Source of the DNA: Streptomyces sp. NL15-2K
GTDB taxonomy: Bacteria; Actinomycetota; Actinomycetes; Streptomycetales; Streptomycetaceae
DNA: 64,000 nucleotides
Assembly (NCBI RefSeq): GCF_030551255.1
Contig: NZ_CP130630.1
Span: forward strand, 8,475,501-8,539,500
Reading direction: 5' to 3'
This document shows positions 53,642-63,003 of this stretch, piece by piece (position 1 is the first letter of the stretch; every line of letters begins with the position of its first letter). Below the pieces are notes generated by a model. That model did not search any database and was not told the DNA's origin. It saw only the letters and a list, made by a program, of their open reading frames with translations. The position numbers and the translations under genes are program-made.

Positions 53642-54103
53642 ATGGTCACCGTATCCCCGCCCGACACCTGGGTTTACGCCCTCCGTCTGCCTCATGACCC
53701 GCGCGCCGCACGCGTCGCACGGATGACCGTACGAGCAGCACTGAATGGGCACGGTATGCCCGAAGTGCTGGACGTGGTCGAACTCTTGACATCCGAGCTG
53801 GTTACCAACGCCTACCGGCACACCAAGGGCCCCGCCTCCCTGCGGCTGACTGCGCTTGGGGGTGGGCGGCTGCGGGTTGGCGTATGGGATACGAGCTGCT
53901 ACATCCCTGCCCCATTCGACAAGCCACTCGGCGACCGTGTCGAGCGTGCCCCGGCGGACTCCGTCGGTGGGCGTGGGTTGTTCCTCATCCAGGAGTACGC
54001 CGACTCGTGGGGTGGATGGGCTCTCGGTGACAGCCTGCTCGACCGCGGCAAGGGGAAACTGCTGTGGTTCGAAGTCGGTGCGGGCCGGAAGGCGATGCGG
54101 TAG
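53642..54103 (+). CDS. HATPase_c ATP-binding protein (RsbW/SpoIIAB-like)
   Basis: A 153-aa protein from ATG 53642 with AGGAG upstream. It has a GHKL fold: VVELLTSELVTNAYRHTKGP (N box), RVGVWDTSCYIPAPF (G1 box with DTS) and VGGRGLFLIQEYADSWGG (G2). The last Cys/Trp-rich strand ends in FEVGAGRKAM. Such proteins are anti-sigma-like serine kinases or simple ATP-binding partners; the abaA-type loci contain one beside the XRE/DUF397 genes. It is divergent from the regulator across 225 bases in which a weak 44-codon frame from GTG 53467 is probably not a gene. Confidence 0.88.
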   Translation: MVTVSPPDTWVYALRLPHDPRAARVARMTVRAALNGHGMPEVLDVVELLTSELVTNAYRHTKGPASLRLTALGGGRLRVGVWDTSCYIPAPFDKPLGDRVERAPADSVGGRGLFLIQEYADSWGGWALGDSLLDRGKGKLLWFEVGAGRKAMR

Positions 54104-54421
54104 AGCAGTTGGGGGCAACTGGCGGATCGCTCCACCGGTGACCGGCATGAACTGGGGGGCCTCGGAGCTGGTGCAGATCCGCCAAAAACTCTCCTCGTTG
54201 AGCTGCCTGATCACCCACCGACAACTCTGCTCTCAGTGGTGTAGCCCTTGTAGCAACGGCTCGCCAAGCTCACAGCTGATGGTGTCCCTTGTCGTGGTGC
54301 AGCCGATCACGGCTAGGGAGTGCGCCGGGGGCGCGTGGTGACGTGGCTTCCGCCCCTGCCTGCAAGGCGGGCCACCAAGCAGCTCTCCGTAGTGCTGCCA
54401 GTTCAACGCGGGAGGTGCAGG

Positions 54422-54742
54422 GTGGCCCTGTCCCAGCAGGACCTACTCCGGTTGCTTGAGTCACTACGTTCTGCGGATGGGCTCGAACTCGTCCGCGGTG
54501 TGGCTGAGCGAATGCTTCAAGAGCTGATCGAGGCAGAGGCCGCCGTGAGGATCGGCGCGGAATGGAACGAGCGCACCGACAGCCGTACCGCGTTTCGCAA
54601 CGGGCACTGGGAAAAGACGCTCAGTACCCAGGCCGGCGACCTGGACATCGCGATCCCCAAGCTGCAGTCGGGGAGCTTCTTCCCCGTGCTGCTGGAGCGA
54701 CGGTGCCGGATCGACCAGGCCCTGTATGCGGTCATCATGGAG
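54422..54742 (+). pseudogene. IS256-family transposase, truncated N-terminal fragment
   Basis: From GTG 54422 the frame reads ALSQQDLLRLLESLRSADGL, then RMLQELIEAEAAVRIGAEWN, RNGHWEKTLSTQAGDLDIAI and RRCRIDQALYAVIME, the conserved start of IS256-type mutator transposases. Homology stops near 54742; the frame then runs on through unrelated Ala/Val codons to a stop at 54826. The DDE catalytic domain is absent, so this is a dead remnant. The 318 bases before it (54104-54421) hold no gene and probably include further IS debris; no terminal inverted repeats were identified. It marks an old insertion inside the ESX locus. Confidence 0.85.
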
Positions 54743-54855
54743 AGGGCCGTTTGGATTGCCACACGCTTTTGCGCGGCTGCGGCAGTGCTGGCCGCGGGTA
54801 CGGTCGCTGGTGGCTATCGGGCATAGCATTTCCGGCGAAATCTGGCCGATCTGGT

Positions 54856-55404
54856 TCAAGCGTCAGAATCGGAGCACTGCTTAGACTTGGAAACCTCACT
54901 GGTGAACTCGGTAATGACCTTCTCCATGGCTGCTGCGTCGACCGAGCCGTGTTCCTTCCTGATCATCGTGAAGATTTCGTGTCCTTTCTTCTCCTGCTTG
55001 CTGCACGAGGCGTGTCCCACTGCGGTCGAGTCTGAAATGATGTACCTCGACCCTTCCTTCTTGACGCTGTCGGACCGTAGACCGTAAGTGCTGTAGGCCA
55101 AGTTTCTGAGTGTGCTCCCTGACTCCCATTGCTCGATGATGCTGGTGACGGCAACTCTTCCGTCGACCATCAGTCGGCAACGGGTGAACCCAGTGGGGCC
55201 GCTCTTCAGGGGTGAGATCTTCTTCCCCGGAGGAAGGAGCGGTTCGAGACTTGAGGAAGACACGGCAGTTCCGCATAGGGTGGATGGAACGGCGTATTCC
55301 CGCTTCTGCTCCGATGATCCCGAAGAACAAGCTGCCAGAGCCAGGCCAGCGACCAAGAGCCCGACGGTGCGGGCCAAACGGGAGTGAGGGCGGATGCACG
55401 GCAT
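54856..55404 (-). CDS. Secreted lipoprotein of the accessory insert
   Basis: A 182-aa protein from ATG 55404 with AGGA upstream. The signal peptide RTVGLLVAGLALAAC is a clear lipobox (LAAC), then a Ser/Gly-rich linker. The mature domain has three Cys besides the lipid Cys (STLCGTAVSSSSLEPLLPPG, TRCRLMVDGRVAVTS, HASCSKQEKKGHEIFTMIRK) that could form disulfides. It resembles DUF3558-like small actinobacterial lipoproteins in style, but no family is assigned. It is 14 bases downstream of the 759-aa WXG protein gene on the same strand, so it likely belongs to that operon. Confidence 0.75.
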   Translation of the reverse strand: MPCIRPHSRLARTVGLLVAGLALAACSSGSSEQKREYAVPSTLCGTAVSSSSLEPLLPPGKKISPLKSGPTGFTRCRLMVDGRVAVTSIIEQWESGSTLRNLAYSTYGLRSDSVKKEGSRYIISDSTAVGHASCSKQEKKGHEIFTMIRKEHGSVDAAAMEKVITEFTSEVSKSKQCSDSDA

Positions 55405-55418
55405 TGTTGGAGTCCTAG

Positions 55419-57698
55419 TTAGGGGATTTCTGTTTCAAGGTCGTCGGCCATATGGCGCCCATTCGTGGAGGCATCGTTGAAGCCGTTCTGAGTTGCGTCG
55501 AGTGCCCATCCGCCGACCTGGCCCGAGTGCGGGGAATGGTGTGCTTTGGCCGCCTCGGCGGCGGCCAGCTGCGCCAGAGCGATATTCCGCTCACGGCTGT
55601 CTTCCCAGAGCTTGGCGGAGTCGAGCCCGCTGCCCTCGAGGTCGCTGCCCTGGACGTCTTGGAACAGCTCGCCGAGTACGACGCTGGTCACGGTACCGGC
55701 GGCGCCACCCGCCGCGGCACCCCCTGCCGGGCTTGCGATGAAACTCGTCCCCACTCCGATACCCGTGCCCACGACACCGCTCGCGACGTTCTGCCACTGT
55801 GAGACGGCGTGGTTGTAGGCGTCGTCGTTTTCCTTCGCGGGACCCAGCACGGCCTCCTGGCGTCCGATGGCCAGGGAACCGCCGATTTCCGCCGACCGCC
55901 GGGAGATCTCCTTGACAGTGTCCTCCATGCTTGCGTTGTACCGCTGGTCCTGAGGGAGGTCCGGATTGAGGTGGTAGTCCATCAGGTTGGCCATATAGGC
56001 CTTCTGCCCGACCTCCACAGCGGAGTAGCCCTCCGGGTTCTGCCCGACCGAGATCAGGAAGCGTGACACATCGGCGTGATCCATCTGTGCCGATGCGCCG
56101 GCGACGGGGAACAGCTTCTCGATCTGCTGCCACGGCTCGGAGTTCGGATCCGGTTTGACGTCCGTCGTGGCGCGGTTGATGTCCGGTAGGTACTCCGACG
56201 CCATCTGCCCGATGCTGTCGGACATGTAGCCCTTGTCCGTGAGGCGGCCGGGGTCTTCGCTGATGGACTTGACCACACTCGCCATGAGGTTGGCCTGCTG
56301 CTCGTTGTGCGCCGGGGTGTCCGCCGTAGGCAGCTCGCCCGCCGGGTGCCCGGTCGTCGCGGCCTCGAGCGCCATGGCCAGGTTGTTCTGGCCAGGGTGG
56401 ATCTCGTCGCCCTTGAGGTTCGTCTCCTGGGGCCACTCCCGATCCTCGAAGAGATACTTGAAGTTGGAGATGGCCGACTTGTGGTCGTCGTCCTTGGGCA
56501 GGTACTCCTCGTTAAAGAAGTCCGTGGCGGCGTCCGGACTACTGGACAGTGCTTTCAGGTAGCCCGTCAGCGGATCGTCACCGCTATCCTCGCCCATGCG
56601 GTTCAGCCAGGTGTCCATGCCCATGTGCTGCCAGGCCATGTTGGCGTGCTCGCCGTTGCCCGTGAGCTTGCGCTCGGTTGCCATGAGGGCGGTGCCGTAG
56701 CTCTTGAGGAACGCGTCGTCGTAGTCGCCGGCCCGCATGAGGTTGCTCATTACCTGGAAGCCCATGGGCCCGGTTTGCCCGCCGATCGGCTTGTCGCCGA
56801 GGGCGATCATCTGACTCTTCCAATCCGTCATGGTGGCCGAGTCACTCTGCGTGGCACTGGCCAGCGTCAGGCTCAGATTGCGCTGCAGCTCGTCGTACTG
56901 GTCGACCCGTCCCTGTCCCAACTGGGCTGCCTTGTGCGGGTCGTTGATCCCGGCCCAGAACTCGAGGGTCCCCTTCGGCCCGAGGTCGGTGGCGAACCGC
57001 TCGGAGAACAGTGGGTCGTTCGCGTACTTCTCCAGCCCGTCGTTGAGCTTGTCGAACTCGGCGGGTGTCAGTTTCTCCGGATCCTTCTTGGCGAGCTTGG
57101 CCAGTTCGTCGGCCTTTTTGATGGCCTCGTCCGCAGAGTCGCGGTCCTTGTAGTTGGCGTCCGAGAAGCCCACCGCGCTCTGGTCGGCGATGGCTTTGAG
57201 GGCAGTGCTGGCCGTGTTGTCGCTCTCCGTCGCCCCGTTGAGAATCCTCTGCACTTCGTCACGCAACGCGGTGACGTCGCTCTCATCGTGCTCGGGAACA
57301 GCTGTACCCTTTGCTGCGCGATCGGGGTGGATGTTCATGGTGACGGTGAATCCACCGTTCCCGGTGGACACCACCGTCAAGTTCTTCTTTAGGCCGCGGT
57401 CGATGGCGTCGTTCAGGTCGTCCTGGTACTTCTTCAGTTCGTTCCGTGTGTCCCGAAGGATGTTCCAGATCGACTTCGCCTGAGTGTGGGCGTCCCAGAA
57501 CTCGCCGGCCGTCTTGCCAATGAACTCCTTCGACACGGTGGCGTTGTAGCCCGCCCAGTTGGCCTTGTTGGCGGCCCGTTGAAGGCCCTTATCGGCGTCG
57601 TCCTTGAGCGTCGCGAGGTCGTCGACCATCGTCGACCAGTCGTCGATGGCTGTGTCGAGCTGACTGAAGTTGGCGAAACGAAGAGCGTCGAGATCCAT
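55419..57698 (-). CDS. Large WXG-type protein (759 aa), putative type VII substrate
   Basis: From ATG 57698 (TGATG overlap with the preceding gene). The first ~110 residues are a WXG-like hairpin (LATLKDDADKGLQRAANKAN then NWAGYNATVSKEFIGKTAGE, W-A-G turn). Helical domains follow with FWAGINDPHKAAQLGQGRVD, MGMDTWLNRMGEDSGDDPLT and GQMASEYLPDINRATTDVKP. Near 655-690 is a Gly/Ala-rich hydrophobic segment (GVVGTGIGVGTSFIASPAGG, AAAGGAAGTVTSVVLG) that could insert in a membrane. I believe related proteins are annotated DUF6571. Together with the small upstream helical protein it resembles a toxin/helper pair, but no catalytic domain is recognised. Confidence 0.7.
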   Translation of the reverse strand: MDLDALRFANFSQLDTAIDDWSTMVDDLATLKDDADKGLQRAANKANWAGYNATVSKEFIGKTAGEFWDAHTQAKSIWNILRDTRNELKKYQDDLNDAIDRGLKKNLTVVSTGNGGFTVTMNIHPDRAAKGTAVPEHDESDVTALRDEVQRILNGATESDNTASTALKAIADQSAVGFSDANYKDRDSADEAIKKADELAKLAKKDPEKLTPAEFDKLNDGLEKYANDPLFSERFATDLGPKGTLEFWAGINDPHKAAQLGQGRVDQYDELQRNLSLTLASATQSDSATMTDWKSQMIALGDKPIGGQTGPMGFQVMSNLMRAGDYDDAFLKSYGTALMATERKLTGNGEHANMAWQHMGMDTWLNRMGEDSGDDPLTGYLKALSSSPDAATDFFNEEYLPKDDDHKSAISNFKYLFEDREWPQETNLKGDEIHPGQNNLAMALEAATTGHPAGELPTADTPAHNEQQANLMASVVKSISEDPGRLTDKGYMSDSIGQMASEYLPDINRATTDVKPDPNSEPWQQIEKLFPVAGASAQMDHADVSRFLISVGQNPEGYSAVEVGQKAYMANLMDYHLNPDLPQDQRYNASMEDTVKEISRRSAEIGGSLAIGRQEAVLGPAKENDDAYNHAVSQWQNVASGVVGTGIGVGTSFIASPAGGAAAGGAAGTVTSVVLGELFQDVQGSDLEGSGLDSAKLWEDSRERNIALAQLAAAEAAKAHHSPHSGQVGGWALDATQNGFNDASTNGRHMADDLETEIP

Positions 57699-58207
57699 CA
57701 GTTCTTGTCCTTCTTCTCGCCGGAGTCGCCGTAGACCGGATTCTTCTTGCCCGGGTCACCGACCCTCTCGTCGAAGCCCGCGTCCAGCAGGTCGATGCTG
57801 CTCATCTGGCGGCGGATGTAATGGTCGTCCTCCGCATGCAGCTTCTTGGTGACGGTCATGTGGTTGGAAATATGTGCGCACGCGTCCCTGAGGGAGGACA
57901 GCTGCTCGTCCCAGCGCGTTGCCACATGCTTGAGTGCACCGCCCAGAGCGAAGCCGTCCTTGGACAGTGTTGCCGCGGCTGTCTCGCTGGTGGGCACAGC
58001 CCTGCGCCCGTTGTTCCACAGGTCGTTGTACAGGGTGAACGCCTTTTGGCCGATGTTCGACAGGTCGCTCTGATTGGCTTTGAGGTCTCCGTACGAACTG
58101 GGATCCGGGGTGTAGCCTCCGCCGCCATCCAGCTGATTCAGTTGCATCCGGGCCGACTGGCCCTGAGCGGCCTGCGCCTTCAGCTGCTCCCACTCATCCC
58201 ACGCCAT
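57698..58207 (-). CDS. Small helical partner of the 759-aa WXG protein
   Basis: A 169-aa protein from ATG 58207 (MAWDEWEQLKAQAAQGQSAR); an upstream in-frame start at 58288 lacks a site. Mostly helical with a Gly-rich loop (LDGGGGYTPDPSSYGDLKAN), the central segment ALKHVATRWDEQLSSLRDAC and a charged tail GDSGEKKDKN. Its stop overlaps the next ATG (TGATG). Position and size match helper proteins for WXG/LXG substrates. No known domain. Confidence 0.7.
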   Translation of the reverse strand: MAWDEWEQLKAQAAQGQSARMQLNQLDGGGGYTPDPSSYGDLKANQSDLSNIGQKAFTLYNDLWNNGRRAVPTSETAAATLSKDGFALGGALKHVATRWDEQLSSLRDACAHISNHMTVTKKLHAEDDHYIRRQMSSIDLLDAGFDERVGDPGKKNPVYGDSGEKKDKN

Positions 58208-58297
58208 GCGCAGACCCCTTCTCCATGTCCCCGTGGTCCCCGTGAAGCCCGCCCTCCTGGACGGGACTGTCCGCCAAGCTACCAACACGCCACATCC

Positions 58298-58322
58298 GTG
58301 AACTCAGTTCAAGCGAGTTCAC
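58298..58322. promoter_or_regulatory. Palindromic cluster upstream of the WXG operon
   Basis: TGAACTCAGTTCA (58299-58311) is a perfect 13-bp palindrome, and GTGAACTC (58298-58305) forms a second inverted repeat with GAGTTCAC (58315-58322). Three GAACT/AGTTC half-sites in 25 bases, 91 bases upstream of the start at 58207, look like an operator. Confidence 0.55.
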
Positions 58323-58409
58323 AGATCTCACTGTTCGTCCTGCAAATCACTGCTGTATGGCTTAACGGCGATGAAACGGAACCTTCGGGCTCCCCACCGC
58401 CATCTCACA

Positions 58410-58661
58410 TCAATCCCGTACGCCGCCCGACTGCAAGTAATCGATCTGGGTGAACCACACCACCGCAATCACCAAGATCACCAGTGCCAGCGACAGCAGC
58501 AGGAACCTACGAGCCCGGTATCCGGTCTCCGACGGTTCGTTCGCCTCCGGATCGCTGAAGCGGCGGGCTTGGAATCGCCACCACAGCGCCTTCTGGTCGG
58601 CCAGGCCCATGCCTCCGAGCCAGAGCGCGATCAGCACCATGAAGATCCCCACACCCACCAT
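58410..58661 (-). CDS. Small membrane protein between eccC and the WXG operon
   Basis: An 83-aa protein from ATG 58661 with two membrane helices (MVGVGIFMVLIALWLGGMGL at the start and RRFLLLSLALVILVIAVVWF near 52-71) joined by a polar loop RFSDPEANEPSETGYRA. No family assigned. It lies 54 bases after eccC on the same strand, so it may be co-transcribed with eccC and accompany the secretion membrane complex. Confidence 0.72.
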   Translation of the reverse strand: MVGVGIFMVLIALWLGGMGLADQKALWWRFQARRFSDPEANEPSETGYRARRFLLLSLALVILVIAVVWFTQIDYLQSGGVRD

Positions 58662-58715
58662 TAGTACGTCCCTCCCGACACCACGGACGACAACTCAGGA
58701 TCCAAGAGCGACACC

Positions 58716-61700
58716 TCAGTACACCCTCTCCGCCACCAACCCCACCTGCACCAACGGCTTCCCCCGCCGCCGAGAAACAAAGACCCCCCGCCCCGCAGGC
58801 ATCGGCCGTGGCCGAACCCCACCCAGCAGATCCCCCTCACCCGGATCACCGGCCAGAACGACGCCCTGCGCACCCAGCTCCTTCACGCGCTGCATGAACG
58901 ACTCGTACGACGCACGCCCGGCGCCGGCCGTCGACCGCGCGATGATGAACCGCACCCCCACGTCCCGGGCGAACGGCAACAGCTCCGTCAATCCCGCCAG
59001 CGGGTTCCCGCTCGACGTCGCCACCAGGTCGTAGTCGTCGATGACGACGTACACCGTCGGCCCGCGCCACCAACTCCGGTCCCGCAGCTGCTGTGCCGTG
59101 ACGTCGGCCGTCGGTGTGCGACGCTTCATCAGGTCGGCCAGGGCGGCCATGTGGTGGTCCATGGCGTTGGACATGGGGATGTACTCGGCCAGGTGGGACG
59201 ACGGCGTCACGTCCAGCAGTGAGCGCCGGTTGTCGATGACGAACAGCTTGGCCTCGTCGCCCGAGTACCGCTCCGTCACCTGCTTGATCAGCAGCCGCAG
59301 CAGGTTCGACTTGCCCGACTCGCTCTCGCCGAAGACGAGGAAGAACGGGTCCTGCTCGAAGTCGACGAAGACCGGCTCGAGGTTGTCCTCGTCGAGGGCG
59401 AAGGCGACCCCGCGGCGCGGGAAGCGATTGCCCGGAGGCAGCTGCTCGGCCGGGAACTCGCGGGGCAGCAGACGGACTTCGGGCGCGCCGGGCGCCTGCC
59501 AGTGCCGGGAGACCTCGGTCGCCAGCGCCGTCGTGGCGTCCGCCAGGTCCGTGTCGGAGGTCAGACCGTCGATGCGCGGCACCGCCGCCATGAAGTGCAG
59601 CTTCTGCGGCGCCTGTCCGCGGCCGGGCACCCCCGCGGGCACGTTCGCGGCCACCTTGCGGTCCAGCTCGGAGTCCATCGTGTCGCCGAGCCGCAGCTCC
59701 AGGCGGTTCATCAGGTGGTCCTTGAGGTTGGCCCTGACCTCCATGGAGCGTGAGGCCGTCAGGATCAGGTGGATGCCGTACCCGAGACCACGCGCCGCGA
59801 TGTCGAGGATCACCTGGTCCATCGCCTCGTAGTCCGCCCGGAAGTTGCCCCAGCCGTCGATGACCAGGAACACATCCCCCCACGGCTGATCCGTGACCGA
59901 GATGTCGCCCCGGGCCCGCCGTGCCCGGAACTCCGCGATCGACGAGATGCCCGACGAACGGAAGTACTCCTCCCGACGCGTGAGCACCCCGTACACCTCG
60001 GCCACCGTCCGCCGCACCCGCTCCGGATCAAGACGCGAGGCGACTCCGCCCACGTGCGGCAGTCCGGCCACCGCCGACATACCGCCACCGCCGAAGTCGA
60101 GGCCGTAGAACTGGACTTCGTACGGCGTGTGCGTGAGCGCGAACGCCGAGATCAGGGAGCGCAGCAGCGTCGACTTGCCGGACTGCGGGCCGCCGAGGAT
60201 CTGCATGTGGCCGGCCGCGCCGGAGAAGTCGACCCAGAGCGGGTCGCGGCGCTGCTCGTACGGCTTGTCCACCAGGCCCGCCGGTACGACCAGGCGGCCG
60301 GCGCCTTCGTAGCCCGGCTGCGTGAGCCCGCGACCCTGCACCGCCGTGAGCCCGGGCAGGAGCCCGTCCAGGGACGGCGGGCTGTCCAGCGGCGGCAGCC
60401 ACACCTGGTGGGCCGCCGGGCCCTGCGCCTCCAGCCGGCGCACGATCACGTCCAGCACGGTGTCCGCGAGGGCGTCGGCGACCTCCGGACCGTCCGAAGC
60501 CGAAGGGCGCTGCTGCGGCACCGCCGCGTACTGCACCGGCACCTCGGCCGCCGTGAACAGCACCGGCCGCCGGTCCACCGGCAGCGGGCCGCCGCCCAGC
60601 GCCGCCCGCTGTGTGCCCGAGCGGTACACGCCGGAGACGTACGCCGCCTTGAAGCGCACCATCTCGCCCGTGCCGAACTTCAGGATGCCGGAGCCCGGGA
60701 CGTTCGGCAGTTCATAGGCGTCCGGTACGCCGATCGCCGCCCGGGACTCGGCGGCGGAGAAGGTACGCAGACCGACCCGGTACGACAGGTAGGTCTCCAG
60801 ACCGCGCAGGCGGCCCTCCTCCAGGCGCTGCGAGGCCAGCAGCAGGTGCACGCCGAGCGAACGGCCGATGCGGCCGATCTGCACGAACATCTCGATGAAG
60901 TCCGGTTTCGCCGTCAAAAGCTCACTGAACTCGTCGATCACCAGCACCAAAGACGGAATGGGCTGCAGCGCCGCGCCCGCCGCGCGCGCCTTCTCGTAGT
61001 CGTGGATGTTGGCGTAGTTGCCCGCGTCGCGCAGCATCTCCTGGCGGCGGTTGAGCTCGCCGCGGATGGAGTCGCCCATGCGGTCGACCAGGGTCAGGTC
61101 GTCCGCGAGGTTGGTGATGACGGCCGCCACGTGCGGCATCTGCGCCATGCCGGCGAAGGTCGCGCCGCCCTTGAAGTCCGCCAGGACGAAGTTCAGCGTC
61201 TCCGAGGAGTGCGTCACCGCCAGGCCCAGTACCAGCGTGCGCAGCAGCTCCGACTTGCCGGAGCCGGTCGCGCCCACGCACAGACCGTGCGGGCCCATGC
61301 CCTCCTGCGCGGCCTCCTTGAGGTCCAGCATCACGGGGCGTCCGTCCTCGCCGACGCCGATCGGCACGCGCAGCCGCTCGGCCAGCGAACGCGGCCGCCA
61401 GGTGCGCTGGGTGTCGACGGACGCCGCGTCACCGAGGTTCAGCAGGTCGGTGAACTCCAGGTTGGCGAGCAGCGGTTCGCCGTCGTCCCCGCCGGAGGCC
61501 ATCCGCAGCGGGGCCAGCTGCCGGGCGAGGGCCTCGGCGGATTCGTACGAGAGGGTGTCGGGAGTCCCCTCGTAGACGGCACCGTGCCCCGACTCCAGGT
61601 GCAGTGCCTCGGGCTGTACGACGATGGAGAGCTCGCCGCCGCCGGTGGTCAGGTCGCCGGGCACGACCTCGAGGACGGTGACGCCCTGAAGCCCTTCGGG

Positions 61701-62696
61701 GTTGGCCAGGACCGAGTCGGGGGGCAGGGACAGACCGTCGAGTACGACGACGATGTGGGGCTCCTCCGGCAGGGGCGCCGCGTTCGGGTGGAAGCGCGGA
61801 CGGCCGGTCAGCCGGGTGGAGAGCAGGTTCTCCAGCTCGCGGGTGTCGCTGTCGATCAGTCTGCGGCTGCCCGCGCCGTCCACGGCACCGGGCGCTTGCG
61901 TGTGCGGCAGCCACTTGGCCCACTCCCAGTGGGGCAGGGCCTGGCGGCCCGCCGCGACCACGATGAGCAGGTCCTCGGGGGAGTGCAGCGCGGCCAGCGA
62001 GCCGGCCATGGCCCGGGCGGAGGACCGTACGGACTGCGGGTCACCGCTGATCGTGACGTGGTAGAAGGCGCGCAGCGAGACCGCCATCGGCAGGTCGTCC
62101 AGGGTGCTGTGGACGGCGAGGAAGCGCTGCATCGCGCCCGCGGTCAGCGGCTCCAGCTGCTCGACGGGGGCGGTCTCCGGGGTGACCAGGGTGGTGGCGA
62201 GGGACTGCGAGCCGAGGCCGATGCGGACCTGGGCGAAGTCCTCGTCGCCGGGCCGCCGTTCCCACACCCGGCTGCCCTCGGCGACCAGGGCCCACAGCTG
62301 TTCGGGGGAGGGGTGGAGGAAGTACTGCGCGTCGCGCTGTGCCTTGGCCGTGTCGAGGGCCGTGCGCCGGGTCTGCGCCAGGTAGCCCAGGTAGTCGCGG
62401 CGCATGTCCGCCAACTGCCCCTGGGAGCCGCGGCGGAAGCGGATCACCATCGCGATGGACATGGCGATCGTCGAAGCGATCATGATCATGCCCATGATCT
62501 TCATGAACGGCTGCCCGTTCGTGAAGAAGAAGACCACCGAGCCACCCATGCCGAGCGTCGGCAGGAGTTGCATCAGCACGCTTTCCTGGTGCCCCCGCGG
62601 CAGTTCGGGCGGAGGCTGCAGGACGATCTCCTGCGTGGACACTTCGGACGGCAGCGCCCGAGGCGGGCGCTTCACGACGATGTGGCTCACTGTCAC
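58716..62696 (-). CDS. eccC: Type VII secretion ATPase EccC (fused EccCa/EccCb)
   Basis: A 1326-aa protein from GTG 62696 (a second GTG at 62690 is possible). Residues ~40-90 are two membrane helices, then a DUF domain, then three FtsK/SpoIIIE ATPase domains. D1 has GATGSGKSELLRTL (~474) and LVLVIDEFSELL; D2 GGPQSGKSTLLRSL (~834) and VFLVIDGWGNF; D3 GESESGKSNLLRLL (~1122) and VYVVIDDYDLV. All three Walker motifs are intact. EccC is the motor that recognises substrate C-termini and powers export. The single-chain form is typical outside mycobacterial ESX-1, where it is split. It is divergent from eccD across a ~300-base region. Confidence 0.96.
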   Translation of the reverse strand: MTVSHIVVKRPPRALPSEVSTQEIVLQPPPELPRGHQESVLMQLLPTLGMGGSVVFFFTNGQPFMKIMGMIMIASTIAMSIAMVIRFRRGSQGQLADMRRDYLGYLAQTRRTALDTAKAQRDAQYFLHPSPEQLWALVAEGSRVWERRPGDEDFAQVRIGLGSQSLATTLVTPETAPVEQLEPLTAGAMQRFLAVHSTLDDLPMAVSLRAFYHVTISGDPQSVRSSARAMAGSLAALHSPEDLLIVVAAGRQALPHWEWAKWLPHTQAPGAVDGAGSRRLIDSDTRELENLLSTRLTGRPRFHPNAAPLPEEPHIVVVLDGLSLPPDSVLANPEGLQGVTVLEVVPGDLTTGGGELSIVVQPEALHLESGHGAVYEGTPDTLSYESAEALARQLAPLRMASGGDDGEPLLANLEFTDLLNLGDAASVDTQRTWRPRSLAERLRVPIGVGEDGRPVMLDLKEAAQEGMGPHGLCVGATGSGKSELLRTLVLGLAVTHSSETLNFVLADFKGGATFAGMAQMPHVAAVITNLADDLTLVDRMGDSIRGELNRRQEMLRDAGNYANIHDYEKARAAGAALQPIPSLVLVIDEFSELLTAKPDFIEMFVQIGRIGRSLGVHLLLASQRLEEGRLRGLETYLSYRVGLRTFSAAESRAAIGVPDAYELPNVPGSGILKFGTGEMVRFKAAYVSGVYRSGTQRAALGGGPLPVDRRPVLFTAAEVPVQYAAVPQQRPSASDGPEVADALADTVLDVIVRRLEAQGPAAHQVWLPPLDSPPSLDGLLPGLTAVQGRGLTQPGYEGAGRLVVPAGLVDKPYEQRRDPLWVDFSGAAGHMQILGGPQSGKSTLLRSLISAFALTHTPYEVQFYGLDFGGGGMSAVAGLPHVGGVASRLDPERVRRTVAEVYGVLTRREEYFRSSGISSIAEFRARRARGDISVTDQPWGDVFLVIDGWGNFRADYEAMDQVILDIAARGLGYGIHLILTASRSMEVRANLKDHLMNRLELRLGDTMDSELDRKVAANVPAGVPGRGQAPQKLHFMAAVPRIDGLTSDTDLADATTALATEVSRHWQAPGAPEVRLLPREFPAEQLPPGNRFPRRGVAFALDEDNLEPVFVDFEQDPFFLVFGESESGKSNLLRLLIKQVTERYSGDEAKLFVIDNRRSLLDVTPSSHLAEYIPMSNAMDHHMAALADLMKRRTPTADVTAQQLRDRSWWRGPTVYVVIDDYDLVATSSGNPLAGLTELLPFARDVGVRFIIARSTAGAGRASYESFMQRVKELGAQGVVLAGDPGEGDLLGGVRPRPMPAGRGVFVSRRRGKPLVQVGLVAERVY

Positions 62697-63003
62697 CCAT
62701 TCCCTTGGCCGGCCCGAGAGTCCGTCCGCCGCCCCGTGTCAGGCGGACGCAGGCCGCCGCGTGATCCTACTGACTTCGACGGACACGAGGGGGCGGTAGG
62801 GTGCCGGATGTTCGCGTCAGCACACGGGAGTTGAGCTGGAGCAATGGGGCATTCCGCGCGATCTGGCGGGATGCGGAACCCCGGCGACGGCACGACGGCA
62901 CCGTTCTCGCCGCCTCGCCGCATCGTCGGTCACAGGAGGCGGGGGAAATCACGCAGGATTTCCCTACCGTAGGCACAAAATCATCACTGAGGGGGAGCAG
63001 CAG
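62697..63003. promoter_or_regulatory. Divergent promoter region between eccC and eccD
   Basis: A 307-base gap separates the divergent motor and channel genes and must carry both promoters. The AT-rich stretch 62945-62985 before the eccD ribosome site GGGGGAG is the likeliest eccD promoter, but no clear hexamers could be fixed. No gene or stable hairpin was seen. Confidence 0.45.

Noticed and set aside
59769..62834. 1021-codon plus-strand frame opposite eccC
   Set aside because: No motifs and Arg/Gln/His-rich composition; eccC with three Walker motifs occupies the other strand.
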